64,000 nt of DNA from Zygnema cylindricum (GCA_037447655.1 JBBHKE010003315.1:1-64000), one strand, 5' to 3'; counted from the first letter of the stretch, positions 1 through 12,224 are shown. Notes: a model not told the origin generated them from the letters alone. Translations and numbers: made by a program.

Positions 1-67
1 TATCTATCTATCTATCTGTCTATCTATCTATCTATCTATCTATCTATATATCAATTTATCTATCTAT
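1..67. repeat. TATC tetranucleotide microsatellite
   Basis: A run of TATC units with a few substitutions, continuing off the left edge of the window. It is a simple-sequence repeat with no coding content. The 68-350 stretch that follows is AT-rich and I recognise nothing in it. Confidence 0.95.
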
Positions 68-357
68 TTACATTACTAATCCCATTTTTGTATGATGTTT
101 TTTGTATTTTCTATTACTACAGAGTATCAAAAAGCAAAGAGATAGTGGGTCGAAAAAGTGGCCATAGTCATTGGTATAAGAGATACGACTAATACCTTGC
201 CTACGTCGCGTTTCGGTAAAACGAAATGTGGCGGTAATGAAAGCATTACCTGGTAGGGGAAAGAAAAACATAGTATAGGTGATCATTCCTCATCAAGAAT
301 TACTCGAGGATTTTCATCGATTTAAAAAAGCGGGAATGAATTTTTTTACGACAATTG

Positions 358-1885
358 TGCAAGATATGGCGTACGATATCATTATATGTTTAAAAAAAGA
401 GCATACGTCGAAGATTTTTGACAAATTTGGACGTGAAAAAAATACATGAATTTTTAAAAAGTGGATCCAAAGGTTTCATGAGAAACACAACATCGTCATC
501 CGTGCCCAAAAAAACAAATTATAGTTTGGAAAAAAAAAATACATTGAAAAAACTGTGGCGTTTCACTTTGGTGTTTTAAAAAAGGCTTCTTTTCGGGTAA
601 AACTTATATTTCATTGTATTTATGATCTTTTAATGTTTTATTTTGTCAAAATTGTTGTTTTATCATACCTAAATATTGCTTTTCTTACTCCACTTTGTTT
701 CATTGTTGTTGTCTTCATCGTGTGAACTAGGTGAGTTTAAAAAAAAATTAGTGGAGAATATAGATGAGACCCATTTGATATTGAATATAGACAATGGGAA
801 GACATTAGGCTTCCGTGTCGTTGAAATCGTGAAGTATGCCGATGTTGCGGGTAGAAGCAAATCCATGACTTTGATGGTGGATCTCACCGGAATGGTGAAT
901 ACAAAGATTGAATTACCCATACTTTTTCTCACAAACTGTAATTAGAGTTACTAAATTTGCAATCTCTTCGATGATATTCCAGGTATACATTCTTTTGTTT
1001 TTTCTTTTTGTCTTGAATTGTTTGTTTTCCCTCTCCGTTTCCACCTCCTCTCTCTTCCCCTTCTACCTCCTCTCTCTTCCTTCCTTTCAGCACTCCTTCC
1101 CCATCTCTCCCTTCGCTCCCCCTCTTCCTTTTTTTTTCCCCTTTTCATTCTATCCCATTTCTCTCTCCATGAATCCTCATTTCTCCACTTTTTTTCTCCT
1201 CTCTCATTCTTTACCCCTTCTCTATACTTCTCTTTTTATCTTCTCTTTATTTTCCTTCTTTATGTTTTTTATTTTAATGCCATTTCTTTTTTCCATCTAA
1301 CCAATATCAGGTGTGTGCTATCGCACTAGTCCAAAAATAGAACGACAGAAGAGTCTTATCCTAATGGTTTGAGGACCGGAAGTCGTATCAAGTCCATCTT
1401 TACGGTCGAGAAAAACTAGTATTCCTTGATAATTGCGGCGACCATAATATGTGCGAAGAACTCAACTGTGTTTTGGTTGCGAAAATTACGGTTTTACATT
1501 TTTTTTTTCACCGAGTGTTACTCATTTGGTGCAACCGACAGATATTTTCGTAATATCAAAAATAAATAAACTTTGGAGTAAAAAGTGAGAGAATTCGAAA
1601 ATGTCGAGGAATAAGAACAGACAGTGGTCACAACCCTCTAATCGAGGTTTGTTGGAAAAGTTATTAGGGCTAGAGAAAAGGTTTTTTCTCAAATTGGTTA
1701 GAGACTCGTTCTGAAAAGTTGACTTTATAAAAGACAAGGATATGATGGGATATGCGAGAAAAGCTATGATACAATGTGGGTTGTCATTGAAGGACGGGAC
1801 ATAGGAGGAGGGAATGCTTACACATCAATTCCAATGTATCATCGAAAAACACCAAAACGATTTCGACAACATTTCGATAGAAAAA
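358..1885 (+). pseudogene. DDE_1 (pogo/Tigger-like) transposase pseudogene with an intron
   Basis: Decayed transposase readable over several frames. The N-terminal part (about 358-600) reads like the DNA-binding region (KKWIQRFHEKHNIVIRAQ). From 676 one frame gives NIDETHLILNIDNGKTLGFR and KYADV, with the first catalytic Asp codon at 763-765, and runs with two in-frame stops to DDIP at 982. After an intron (983-1310) the frame resumes as GVCYRTSPK. Two frameshifts later it gives GREKLVFLDNCGDHNM (second Asp, 1428-1430) and a third-Asp region ATDRYFRNIKNK (Asp 1537-1539). The C-terminal tail GYARKAMIQCGL follows at about 1745-1785. These blocks in this order match the DDE superfamily endonuclease type from memory of the family. 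Multiple stops and frameshifts make it a pseudogene. Terminal inverted repeats were not found, so the element ends are unknown. Confidence 0.7.
983..1310 (+). other. Spliceosomal intron inside the transposase pseudogene
   Basis: A 328-bp stretch begins GTATAC after CCAG and ends ATATCAG before GTGTGTGC. Removing it joins D-D-I-P-G to G-V-C-Y-R-T-S-P-K in phase, the contiguous order expected of this transposase family. The insert is almost pure pyrimidine from about 1020 to 1260. The open frames within it are low-complexity Phe/Ser/Leu artefacts. Confidence 0.7.
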
Positions 1886-1889
1886 AAGT

Positions 1890-3490
1890 GCCACTTGCCT
1901 TTGTAAGGGCACGGGATTCTCCCCAAAATTGTGAAAACGTTGACGTCGCTACTCATGAAGACGAGGTTACGAACGAACTATTCACAGAAAAGAACGAAGC
2001 ATATGCTATTGCCTAAGCATTCCCCATATATGTTTTTTTGGTTTATTTAGGAACGTAAAAGTGACATAGTTTTGTAGTTTTTTTTTCTTTGGCTTGTCTT
2101 ACCTTTTTTAAAAATGTAAAGAGCGTAACGATTTAGTTGATAAGAGTTATCTTACATTATCCTAAGAGTAATACATCGCATATTGTGTCTCTCACTACAA
2201 TGTGATTGTTTTTTCATTTTTTTAATATAATTCATTGTGAAAGAGGTTTGCCAAAACGATGTATAACACAACCATTTTATAAAACACAATTTTCTTTTAA
2301 CAATATATAAATATGTGTAAGAGCGATGGTTTGTCATTATTAATCTGTTACTGTGTGTTTCTCATTCACCTATGGGAAACATGATGTTGAAACGGGTAAA
2401 CAGATTCTTGGTTTTTACCTTTGATACAAAAATATGTTGTTTTTTATGTTATTGATATGAGGCGATGAGCCCGCCTCATCGCTGGCCGTTGTTACACCAG
2501 TTACATGGACTATGTTATTGTGATTTGATCAACGATGTCACAACGTCATTACTTAAAAACAATCAACATTCTATTGGTTTATAATCCAAGAACGAAAATG
2601 CAATGTCGCTGGGTGATCATAATCTATGACAAAAAAAAAAAAAATCAACATTACACAGACGTAATTATGTACAATACAAAGTCATTTGGTAAAAAACAAA
2701 AGAAAGTTTTATGTCAGTGAAATCAAAAGTAATAACATCGTTATTGAAACTTTCATTTGCTTAAAAATATTAACATTACAAATTTTTCATTACAATCAGG
2801 TAGTTGTAATGACAAAAAAAACCAATTATGGCTCTAAAGTTTCACTATTTTACACACTCTGAAATTGAATATTGGCCTTAAACTTCGAAAAATTTCTACA
2901 CCTTTTCACTTTCTCTTGAACCTTCTATCTATTCTTTAATTTCAATTCAATTTTTATACAAATCATTTCACTATTCTCTTGTAGGGTAGGAAAAATATAA
3001 AGTCGAATGTAATATATTGTCGGAAATTAATCAAAAACTTTAGACTTAACCTGAAAAAAAATAAAAAGATTTAGGCTATAAATTGTCGATGTGTTAAATG
3101 GTCTAACAGTTTTTTTATGGTTTTTTAGGGTTTTTGTGAAGAACCAACCATTTGTATTTCCTTGAATGTTTAGCTATATTTGTTTAATGTGATTTGAGAA
3201 AACATATGAGATAGTGTATTAATTCAAAAAAATACAAACTAGCCCTTTTGCGATTGTACCACTTGACATCAGGTAGCCTACGCAGATCAAGGGAGAAAAA
3301 TTCAGAATCCTCTCTAATACCTCAAACGATGCGCGATAATATTTTTTCGCTTTCAAGAACTTCTCATTAGATTGATAAGACACGTGCTTATCTCAGTCTA
3401 CTAGTTGAATTTTATAAGTGAGTGAATTTTATAAGTGAGGTTAATTTCAGTAACAAAGTTATTACGTAAAATAAAAAAAAACTTGTTAAT
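1890..3490. other. AT-rich non-coding stretch
   Basis: No coding sequence could be supported. One notable small structure is a perfect hairpin at 2462-2482 with 8-base arms (GCGATGAG / CTCATCGC) and a 5-base loop. The short open frames lack composition or motifs typical of genes. Confidence 0.6.
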
Positions 3491-4190
3491 GGAACATATG
3501 ATAGATAATTAGATTAGATAATTTGACAAATACAAAAACAAACAAAATAAATAATTTGATAGAGAATTTGACAGATATAGATAATACAATTAGATATTTT
3601 TTCACATAATTGGATAGCTAATTTGACAGATAATTAGACAGATAATTATATTAGGTAGATAATAAAATTAGATAGTGTATTAGATTAGATAGTGACTTAG
3701 ATTAGTTAGTGAGATATATTAGATAGGTAATTTGACAGATAATTACATTAGATATTTTGATAGATAATTGACAAATAATTGGACAGATAATTAGACAGAT
3801 AATTAGATAGATGATTAGATAGATTATTTGACAGATAATTAGATAGTGAATTAGATTTGATAGAGAATTAGATTAGATAGAGAATTAGATTAGATAGATA
3901 ATTTGTTTGGATAGATAAATAGGTTAGATAAATAATAAGACAGATAATTATATAGATAACTAGATAATTAGATAGATCGATAATTAGATATTTACGTAGA
4001 GAGATAATTATATAGACACATAGATAGACAAATGTATAGATAGATAGATAGATCGACAGATATTTAGACAAATATATAAATAGATAGTTAGATAGGTTAT
4101 AAAGACATTTAGACAAATATATAAATAGATAGTTAGATAGGTTATAAAGACAGATAATTAGACAAATAACTCTGCTTTGTCTTTTAAGTT
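3490..4190. repeat. Degenerate GATA/TAGA satellite tract
   Basis: About 700 bp of loosely repeated units such as AATTAGATAGATAATTTGACAG, built from GATA and TAGATAG words with no fixed long period. The antisense open frame of Ile/Tyr/Leu/Ser runs here is a product of the repeat, not a protein. Confidence 0.85.
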
Positions 4191-4284
4191 TTCTTTTCCA
4201 ATTTTGTATTTTGATGTTTTTCCAGTTTTTCTTCATTGTGTTGCCTTCTGTTTTTGGCTGGCTGTTACATTTGTAAGATCTGTA

Positions 4285-4600
4285 GGTTCTTGGTCAACTG
4301 AGAAAGTGCCTACATAATCAAAATTGTAGTGTTAAACAAGTACATAAAAATGGAGACATTATTACTGTATTTGTAACTGACAAAAAACTTTAGTTGCCTC
4401 GCCAATTTTGTGAAATACAACTCCAAGAACAACATCAAGCACGGTTCTTGGTCAACTGAAAAAGTTCTTACATAATCAAAATTGTCGTGTTAAACAAGTA
4501 CATAAAAATGGAGACACTATTACTGTATTTGTAACTGACGAAAAACTTTAGTTGCCTCGCCATTTTTTTTGAAATACATCTCCTAGAAGAACATCAAACA
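4285..4600. repeat. Tandem duplication, two 158-bp units
   Basis: Unit 1 (4285-4442) and unit 2 (4443-4600) both begin GGTTCTTGGTCAACTG and run in parallel with about 10% differences through GTTGCCTCGCC to the end. No coding content is seen. Confidence 0.9.
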
Positions 4601-5950
4601 CTTTTGTCTTCACAGTATTGTAAAATGAGCCATGTCTTTTATCATCGTCTTTTTCAAACTGCAGAGCCAAACGATTGAATAACTAAATAAAGTCAGCAGA
4701 AAAGAACCTTTTCATCGAACAAAAACCTTTATTTCTCAAGAATAATTTTCAAGACTTTGTAAGATCGCTTTTCAAATATAGGTTGCTTGAAGTGACAATT
4801 GTTTGTGCCTTAGTGTGGTGCTTTTGCTAGAATTGGACCATTTATCAGTTGTTTTTAGTTTATCCTAGTTTAAGCGGGAAGAAAATTTGTTCCACATTTT
4901 ATAATATTTTTTATTATTTGGCTAAAATCCCTTTTAAAAGACATCAAACGAAAACTAAACAAATACACATTTATATGTTTTTGTATCCATTGAATATAAA
5001 AAATCTCACAAGCCTCAATATTTCAAAACTGAATATTCTTTTAAAAATCTAACACAAAACGATTCCACAAGTACTACACAAAAGATAACAAACGAATATA
5101 TAATTCCGTTTTAAACATTTTGAAAATTTCTCTTTAAACTCATACCATCAATATTTATAACAGTTAATAAAATGAAGCTGAAATCAATTGGTCGACGGAA
5201 AAAGAGAATAGAGGGACACAAAAGCAAAACTAGAAAAGAACAAAAAAAAATATATGAGTTACATTCAAATAACATTTGAGAGAAAAAAAAAAGATAATAA
5301 AGATTCGAAATGACCTAACCGCCTCCTAATAAGCGGACAACAAAGCGAAAGGATTACAAAGCATTAGCTATGATAGGTTTCTTGAAATTATATTCGAATG
5401 TTTGGAAAGAAAATGACATTTGCCATGTCATATTCAACCGTTGTAGTAAGAGAGATGGCTCTTGCCTCGTCATCAATGGTGTAGTAGGGTGGCAAGAATT
5501 ATTTTGTCATTTTGAACAACAAAACCCTAAAAAAGTAAGCACCCTAAGAAAATAAAGAGATGGTAGGGAGGCGATCACGTTGGCGACATGCAATCCATGG
5601 CGGTGAAAAATGAAACGAGACTTTAACAAATCCCTGTTGAAAAAGTGGAAAGATTTTTCGTATGGCGGCGCAGTCATGATGGCGGTTGTTGTTAGATTCC
5701 AAAGGGAACCAAAAATAAAAAAGAACGATTGTGATTCGACAAATAAATCGTGAATGTGATTTGTCCAAAAAGATTAAATTTTCCCAGATTTGTCCCAATT
5801 TGGCGTAACTTCACGTCAAATGTTGTATATTTATTATATTTTTGTCAATATGGTTACTCTTTTTCATGTTCTATCATGGTAAAAAACCCATATTACAGTA
5901 AATGTTTCTCCTTTCAAGGGTCATTTAGGCAGGTGGTGTTTTTAGTTTAA
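4601..5950. other. AT-rich stretch, nothing recognised
   Basis: Short open frames occur on both strands (for example 5370-5555), but none shows a recognisable domain, splice-consistent extension or supporting context. I see no RNA gene. Confidence 0.5.
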
Positions 5951-5959
5951 ATATTAATA

Positions 5960-6475
5960 TTTACTCTAAAACAGACGCGATCCTATATTGGAATACATTT
6001 TTAATGAAATTGGTGCGGCGTTCTCTATTCTTACTGAATACGCGGAACGTCGAACAACAGTTACAAAAATATTATGGGAATAAAGACAAACATGTATTGT
6101 CACCATTTTACTATAAATTTGTAACATGTAAATTAACGTAAATGTTCACATTGACGACGATGTTGTTGACGGATGAGAGTTATGCGAATTGTTTTTTTTT
6201 TTAAGTAATTGAGTCTTTTCGTTTAGTGCTGGTTCGATTTTGTTATATCATTATTTGTGCATTTTTGTTTATAAAAGTACAATTTTGCACGGTCGGATGT
6301 TGTCCGTACTTCACAGTATTTAAAACGAACCTATATTAGATTTTTTGACGCTAATTAAACCTTACCTTAAATAACATAATGAAAAATTAGAATCGTTTAC
6401 TTTATTTAACGTGATAGAGTCGAAATTTAGGGCAACTGAATTAGCGTTATTTACTCTAATTATAATTCCCAATGA
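5960..6475 (-). mobile_element. Diverged copy of a MITE-like element
   Basis: The segment about 6230-6470 aligns to the reverse complement of the MITE at 36117-36625. Shared blocks include TCATTATTTGTGC, TTTGCACGGTCG, GTCCGTACTTCACA.TATTTAAAA, GACGCTAATTAAAC and GATAGAGTCGAAATTT. The left half (5960-6230) is much weaker and the terminal repeats are eroded. It is probably a non-coding, non-autonomous DNA transposon copy. Confidence 0.6.
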
Positions 6476-6550
6476 ACTCTAATGGACCGAGCACCTCCCC
6501 CTGAGTAAACTCTCAAAAGTACTCTCGCGGCGCTTTTAGGAAAGTAAGTA

Positions 6551-6790
6551 CTGCGATAAGGGACGTGGAAACAGGTGCGTAAGTCGACTAGGGACGTAAA
6601 AATAGTGAAGTAACGCAGCCATGGAAACGGAATTATCTTTGGACACCGAAACGACATGGCTTGACATGTCTTGCGACAATAGACGTGGAAACAGGTGCGT
6701 AAGTCGACTAGGGACGTGGAAATAGTGAAGTAACGCAGCCATGGAAAACGAATTATGTTTGGACACCGAAACGACATGGCTTGACATGTT
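6551..6790. repeat. Tandem duplication, two 120-bp units
   Basis: Units 6551-6670 and 6671-6790 share nearly the full sequence, including GACGTGGAAACAGGTGCGTA, GTAACGCAGCCATGGAAA and ACCGAAACGACATGGCTTG. They give an internally repeated minus-strand open frame that I regard as non-genic. The array stops about 35 bp before a copia LTR boundary. Confidence 0.92.
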
Positions 6791-6825
6791 GTTCTGAACA
6801 AAGCTGAGAGAAATAATTTGACAAG

Positions 6826-8988
6826 TGTTGTTCTATGATGAGTGGTGAAGGTGGTGCTCCAGCAGTAGTTGTAAAAGTAGACATACTTAAGTAGAAGCTA
6901 ACAAGAAATCCTTTAAAACACTGATCTTTATCACATTGTAAAAACTGACTCATATGTCAAATTTACTCAGAATTTTGCATACAAGATAATCACCATATAC
7001 AGTGTAAACTCCCAAAGTTACAAACAAATTGACTGAGATAACTATGAGATATGAGATTAGCAAGTTTCCCAAAAACTGCCCTTTAAATTCCCAAAATCCC
7101 AAAACTGAATACAAAATAATTCTAAGTCCTAAAACTTTATACACCGAGTGAGTATCTACTGCTCACTAACCAATCAGATGACTGCACTTGGAATAGTGGT
7201 ACTGAACTGTAGTACGACAAGGTTCTCTAAGGTACTTCCAAAAACCGAATTGCTACTAGCCTATAAACTAAACAGTGAAACGCTATTTTATAATGCACTA
7301 CGTTATGAAACTCTGAGACCTCCATTGGTCCTTAGAGTATGCAGATCCAAAAGAAGCTAATCTAGATAGTGCCGACTCCAAGTAGATATAAACCCAAGTG
7401 ATTGACCCTTTGACAGTCAGAACCCCAATATAGATTCACCCATGTGAAATAACACTTTTTGTGTGTTCAGTTCCACCACAGAATGCAAAGTTAAAATATG
7501 AGATTTGGACACATTCACCCACTTTGATTTTCCCTTAGAAATGCAGCCACCCTGGAAGACAAAAGCTATGAAAGACTACACCCCAGTGTAGCCTGAACTC
7601 CCCTGAGTCCGCAGCAAAAAGAATCACTGAAAATGGACAAGTAAATTGATAGTTATGGCTGGCCAAAGTTTGCCATTTATACAAGGTGCTCTCTGGGAGA
7701 GACAGCTACCTACCCAAAATTTTCTAAGTCCTATTCCCCCTCTAAAACCCTATCTACTAAAGTACGGTACCAATCAAATTACTGTGTCGTACAGAATAGT
7801 ACAGGTGCCGGTGTACTTTCTGTACGACCATTGTATAACATGGCCAAATTGTCGACACGTGTCATAGTCGGACTTGTTCCGGCAATCTCCGGAGTCGCCG
7901 CAATCCAGCACTGTCGCGCCACGTGTCACATGACGTGGCGATGGCTGAAAAACGCCAAAAGAAAATGTTCCGTGATCGCGGCACCTATCGTGGTCGTCCG
8001 ATCAAACCGGATACAATTCTAGTCGTTGAAAATACGCGCGCGATATTGTTTCGCGTTTGATATAAATGCGCGGTATCCGTTTTCATAAAATACATTAAAT
8101 CGTACTCCGTACTATACAAAACTGTATCTATGCATTACGTATCTATTTTCCGTTATACGAACTAGTCTACGTGTCTAAATATAAATATCTGTCAAACCTA
8201 ATGTACACTAGCAATGGCTTTAGACATATTGGTTAAAGCCAACGACTAGTTTGACGTAAGGTACGTACCAGGATCGAATCCTAGGTCCGTCAAACCTTTT
8301 AGATAACTTTATCAAGATTTGCCTTCTTGTCCTCTTTGGACACCCTAGGCAGCCATGGATCCAAATCCTCCTCAAGTCTTTAGTGACTGCAACAAGTGTG
8401 GGGACTTGAGTAAAGAGTTAGAGGCAGGCTGTCATTGTCCCATTTTTGCCTTTTATTTTTACAATCTCTAGACCTAGAAAACACTTGAATTTCCACTCGC
8501 TACAGATAACTGTTTCGTCACGTTTTCCTAATATGGAGCCGTAGTCATAATGTTGCTTGCTGAGTCAGGTAGTGTATAATAGGTCCAACCCACTGTTGTA
8601 AATTAGTACAAATATCTGGACTACTTACGGTGCATCTCGTCACCTGTGATCCCCACTCAAATCTCAATTGTCAGCCTAATACAGATCGACCTCCGATGTT
8701 TGCTCTTCACAATTATGTTCATATTTGTCCGGTTCATTTCCCGTCCGCCCGATTTGCGGAAGTCACTCGTTGGATAGACGCCATGTGTCCAAGTCCATTC
8801 CGTATTTCCTGCGTTTATCTAAAATGTCGACGCGTGTGTCATAAGATCGTACAAAATACTGTTAGAGTAATGTTTCACTGTCACACTATTTAAGATAAGT
8901 ATTACATCTAACATTCCCAAAAATATTCTAAGTATTATTTATCCCCTTACAGCTATATCAGTTGAGAATAAAGCTTTTAAAAACAACA
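6826..8988 (-). mobile_element. Family B copia 3' LTR (minus), interrupted by a solo LTR
   Basis: On the minus strand the segment starts TGTTGTTTTTAAAAGC at 8988, next to a purine tract (ATGGAG) and an RNase H remnant. It ends at 6826 with a short coding-like terminus MSTFTTTAGAPPSPLIIEQ, parallel to the gag start encoded in the family B LTR at 24123-24181 (MCTSTTTVALPPAPVVIK). Removing the inserted solo LTR (7306-8496) leaves about 970 bp, comparable to the 782-bp family B LTR at 23400. The outer boundaries are well supported, the interior is diverged. Confidence 0.65.
7306..8496 (-). mobile_element. Solo family A copia LTR
   Basis: The segment opens TGAAACTCTGAGACCTCC, the reverse complement of a family A LTR 3' end, and closes in CTAGACCTAGAAAACACTTGAATTTCC, matching the family A 5' end near 24592. 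Flanks are CGTTA (7301-7305) and CGCTA (8497-8501), a 5-bp target duplication with one mismatch. No internal sequence adjoins either side, so this is a solo LTR left by LTR-LTR recombination. The antisense tRNA-like T-arm of this family lies at 8268-8285. Confidence 0.75.
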
Positions 8989-8999
8989 CTCCATAAAAC

Positions 9000-9720
9000 T
9001 TAAGACTCAGTTACCCACTTAGTCCAACAGCCCATCTGCAAAATTGTGATTTAGGTGTAGGTAGAGCTTTAGTTAGCATATCCGCAACCATGTTTTCATC
9101 AGGTAAATAACACAATTTAGTGACATTTGCCAGCACTTTTTCTCGGACAAAATACAGTCTCAGATCCATGTGTTTACTCTTAAAATGGTGGCTGGGATTA
9201 GAGGTGATGGCAATAGCTGCCTGGTTGTCACATTAAATGATTTGAGGGCTATTTTGCATGTGTCCCTGTCCTTACAAAAGTGCCTTTACCCAAAGGAGTT
9301 CCTTGAGGGCAAAACTTGCTGCCATGTATTCTGACTCCATAGTTGATTCAGCGGTGACCTTCTGAAGTTTGTTGCTCCATCAGCAGGTTTCGTTTTTAAT
9401 CTCGAAGGCAAAACGAGTAGTTGATTTCCTGCTTGGCATATCGCCATAACTTGCATCGCTCCAAGTCTACTGTTGACTTCTCATCCTCCGAGGACAAGTT
9501 TGAGATTCCGAGTCCCTGCCAGATAACTCAGAACCCTCTTTGCAGCTTCCCTGTCTGACCTTTTCGGATTTTGTAGACTCCTAAGGGTGGCATGACTTCT
9601 GCCCACCACCGACTTGGGAGTCCAGCTCTCAAACCGCATATCCGTGGTTATGTGGGGACTGCAAATTTGGCAGCTATTTAGTCTTAACCTCTTAGTCACG
9701 CGAGACTAAGAGCGGGATTT
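9000..9720 (-). pseudogene. Copia RNase H remnant (family B)
   Basis: Minus-strand fragments carry the end of a copia polyprotein. At 9481-9699 they read DREAAKRVLSYLAGTRNLKL. Further down they give pieces matching NQAAIAI..NPSHHFKSKHMDLRL, the last RNase H region, and a terminal MVADMLTK-like block near 9060-9100. Frameshifts and stops break the frame. The downstream neighbour is the family B LTR at 6826-8988, which makes this the 3' end of one minus-strand element. The 5' portion is missing beyond about 9720. Confidence 0.75.
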
Positions 9721-9797
9721 GGGGGAGAACGGAGTATTTTTTCCTCTTTTCACTCGCTCCCTTGTTCTTATCCATGCATATTCATGGGGAAGGGAGG

Positions 9798-9946
9798 GAC
9801 AGAGAGGGCATGGTCACGAATTCGGAACTGCATCAACATTTGGGGTCACATCTCCCCTAAACCTCACTGTTTTCACGACCCCAATGCACTCTATTTTTGG
9901 CGATGGGCTCTTCTCCTATTTTTCCCAGGCACGCTCGACAGCTGTC
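9798..9946. repeat. Dispersed direct repeat X, copy 1
   Basis: The block starting AGAGAGGGCATGGTCACG and ending TTTTTCCCA.GCACGCTCGACAGC recurs at 10961-11131 with an extra internal 25-30 bp there. The two copies bracket a segment resembling the element C long repeat. They may be pieces of one decayed LTR element. Confidence 0.75.
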
Positions 9947-10880
9947 AAGCTCGTGTGCGTTTGCCGCACACCTTTATATCACCAAGGATTTCCGAACCCT
10001 TTTGAACCCATACGGTCCTCAAAGCACGGAAAAGTGAGTGCACCCCTCCAATCAAAATCCTTCTATTTACCAAACTAAGCAGAATGCACTTTATTTCGCG
10101 CCAAACGGAGGTCGGACGACGGAGTTATTTCGCTTCAAAGATTTCCATTCTGTTACATGCGACCAGTCTCCACTTGTCATTGTGGGGGGTACATTGTGGA
10201 ACTCCACGCAACCTATGAGATAGACCTTTAGATTTTGTTGTTGGCTCTCTGTAGGATGTTAGTTCATGTCCACCACACATGCAAAGCATTTATTACTTTG
10301 GGTTAAGGCTAGACGTTTCACATCAATTCAGGACTTTGTGGCTTATGAGTGTATCATTGGAGGACATTTGGCTTTAAATGCAGCCGGAGCTAGCCGCCTA
10401 ACTTTTTGCCCTAAGTGTAGTACAACCTGTTTTGTCTTATGTCCGTACAATAGCAATTTTTGGCCGCTGATTGGCTTCTGGTATTGCTTTTACGTTGGCA
10501 CTTGCAGTAGGAAAAACTTTGCTGGTATAAAGCACTAGAGGCCGAAAGAGACAGATTGCTTTTTCAGTATTGTCTCCTGAGAAAACCCCTAGACAATTTA
10601 ATCAATCTTTTTGTTGGAGAACTGTTGCATTGTGTCGTGGACTCTATTGCCATGTTTGTTTTGGATTGTCTTTTGTGGAAATCGTAGCTCGGGTGGGTGG
10701 TTGGCACTATCCTCTCTTTGGTCGGTTTGGACTTTCACTATTTGAAACTTACAAGAGTCTGGTCGGATCCGTACGGCGGAACCGAGGGTTGTGGGAGAAT
10801 CATATCAGTCTTCTGGCCAATTTGGAGAGGTTTTTTCTTCTAAGTTTTGTCTTCGTTGCACTTCGGGGTATGTGAGCTTG
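9943..10880 (+). mobile_element. Element C long-repeat copy (LTR-like)
   Basis: This segment aligns along its length with 20923-21783. Shared landmarks are CTGTCAAGCTCG, GAATGCACTTTATTT, CATGCGACCA.T.TCCAC, GGCTTCTGGTATTGCTTT / GGCTCTTGGTATTGCTTT and a TGGTTGGCACT block. It contains open frames but none is conserved between copies, so I treat it as non-coding repeat sequence of the element whose gag lies at 19.7-23.4 kb. Confidence 0.55.
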
Positions 10881-10960
10881 CTTCACCATTTTCATTGATT
10901 TCTATCTTTATTTCTCTTTTCTGGGGCAAGGTGATATTGTTTATTTTGAATGAGCCGACA

Positions 10961-11131
10961 GAGAAGGGCATGGTCACGCATCCGGAACCGCATTAGCATT
11001 TGGGGTTGAATTACAGGTCTTCTATACACACCTTCTCGGACATCTGCCCTAAACCTCCCGGTTTCCAGGACCACAATGCACTCTATTTCTGGCAGTGAGC
11101 CCTTCTCATATTTTTCCCAAGTACGCTCGAC
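10961..11131. repeat. Dispersed direct repeat X, copy 2
   Basis: Second copy of the block at 9798-9946, sharing AGAAGGGCATGGTCACGC, GCATT.GCATTTGGGGT, CCCTAAACCTC, CCACAATGCACTCTATTT and TACGCTCGACAGC. It is in the same orientation. Confidence 0.75.
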
Positions 11132-12224
11132 AGCACCACTATTTCGCCCCATGAACAACAACCTGTTCTCAAACTCGTCGAGGAAGAAGAATGCGAGGCA
11201 ATTGTAGCGCAGTTGATACAAGGACGGCCAAAAAGGATGAGAGGACCTCCTTCTACACCCTTGGAGTTTGAATGTGATCTTTGAGGGCCATTATATACTA
11301 GCAATAGCAAAGACGATGAAGATTACAAGCCATCCAAACACTCCTCAGAGTAACCTATCGTCAATAGAGAGGAACCATCACAGGACGCTACTTTTTTAGA
11401 GCACACCACGGAAAGGGACTTGAAGGTCCACAAATTCGATGGAGATGCCTCTACAAAGGAGAAGCAATCGGTCGAAAGTACGGAGGGGCTAGAAGAAGCT
11501 GTTGTTTTTAGAAAGCTTTAGTCCTCTCTATGCCTCAGGTGTTCAGGACTTAAGCTATTTTTGGTTGAGTTTGGTTCATTACTTACCAAAATTTTGGTTC
11601 ATTACTTACCAAAATTAGTGTGACAATGAAGTTGGGAGTTCACAATTCATTCACACTTGGGACACTCGTCGTCACTTCAGAGAATGTGTGTGTATGTCCT
11701 CCGTGGACGTACGGAAATTTGGCAGGACCACGGGACTTCGTGAAGGCAGTTCTACAGTGCCAAATCCTCTAATCGGACCACTGACAGCCGCCGCCAACAA
11801 ATAGTGACGAGGCGTGACTAGATCATTATCACTTTACTTTGTCTGAACTTTGGTGTAAATATTTGGTAGAATAAAACTTTGTTCGTAGTGAATTGTTTGT
11901 TGTGATATAATCTTAGATGTACGGCTGGAATGCTTCCGTACAGCTTAGTGTAGTTTCGGTGTATAGAAGTAGGACTTAGTGAATTTGATTTTTAGGAACA
12001 AATGATATGAAAACTGTACACTCAGTTTTATGTTATTTCATCTCTGCATATCTCACAAGTTTGTGAGCGGAATTGATTGAAATTTTGTGTGTGTGTTCTT
12101 TTGTATGTTATCTACACTGTGGTAAATTTTCAGGACCATTGGAGTTTTTCTGAAAGTTATAGTCTGTCAAAGTTGCTGTTCAGCCATTGGTATTTGTGGA
12201 TTTTCCTCTCTTGATTTTTTCTAC
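11132..12224. other. Repeat-derived stretch without a supported gene
   Basis: No coding sequence is supported. A 23-bp word containing GGTTCATTACTTACCAAAAT is tandemly repeated at about 11574-11618. The stretch leads into an LTR-like 3' end at 12225-12281 and may be old LTR sequence. Confidence 0.4.

Noticed and set aside
908-1329. Two overlapping open frames of 103-130 codons rich in Phe, Ser and Leu
   Set aside because: They lie in a pyrimidine-rich intron of the transposase pseudogene and are low-complexity artefacts.
1774-2016. 80-codon plus-strand frame as a separate small gene
   Set aside because: An alternative frame over the same bases reads as the transposase C-terminal part (GYARKAMIQCGLSLK, MLTHQFQCIIEKHQNDFDN), so this frame is likely a shadow.
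3490-4190. CRISPR-like array
   Set aside because: The repeats are short, degenerate and without spacers of constant length, and the genome is eukaryotic.
3868-4236. 122-codon minus-strand frame rich in Ile, Tyr, Leu and Ser
   Set aside because: It is the translation of the GATA/TAGA satellite.
6460-6801. 113-codon minus-strand frame with an internal 40-residue repeat
   Set aside because: The repeat is the 120-bp DNA tandem duplication (a multiple of three by chance); no domain is seen.
8221-8300. Possible functional tRNA gene
   Set aside because: A T-arm-like stem and B-box are present, but the 5' acceptor strand does not pair with the 3' strand and it lies in an LTR. Kept only as a tRNA-like block.
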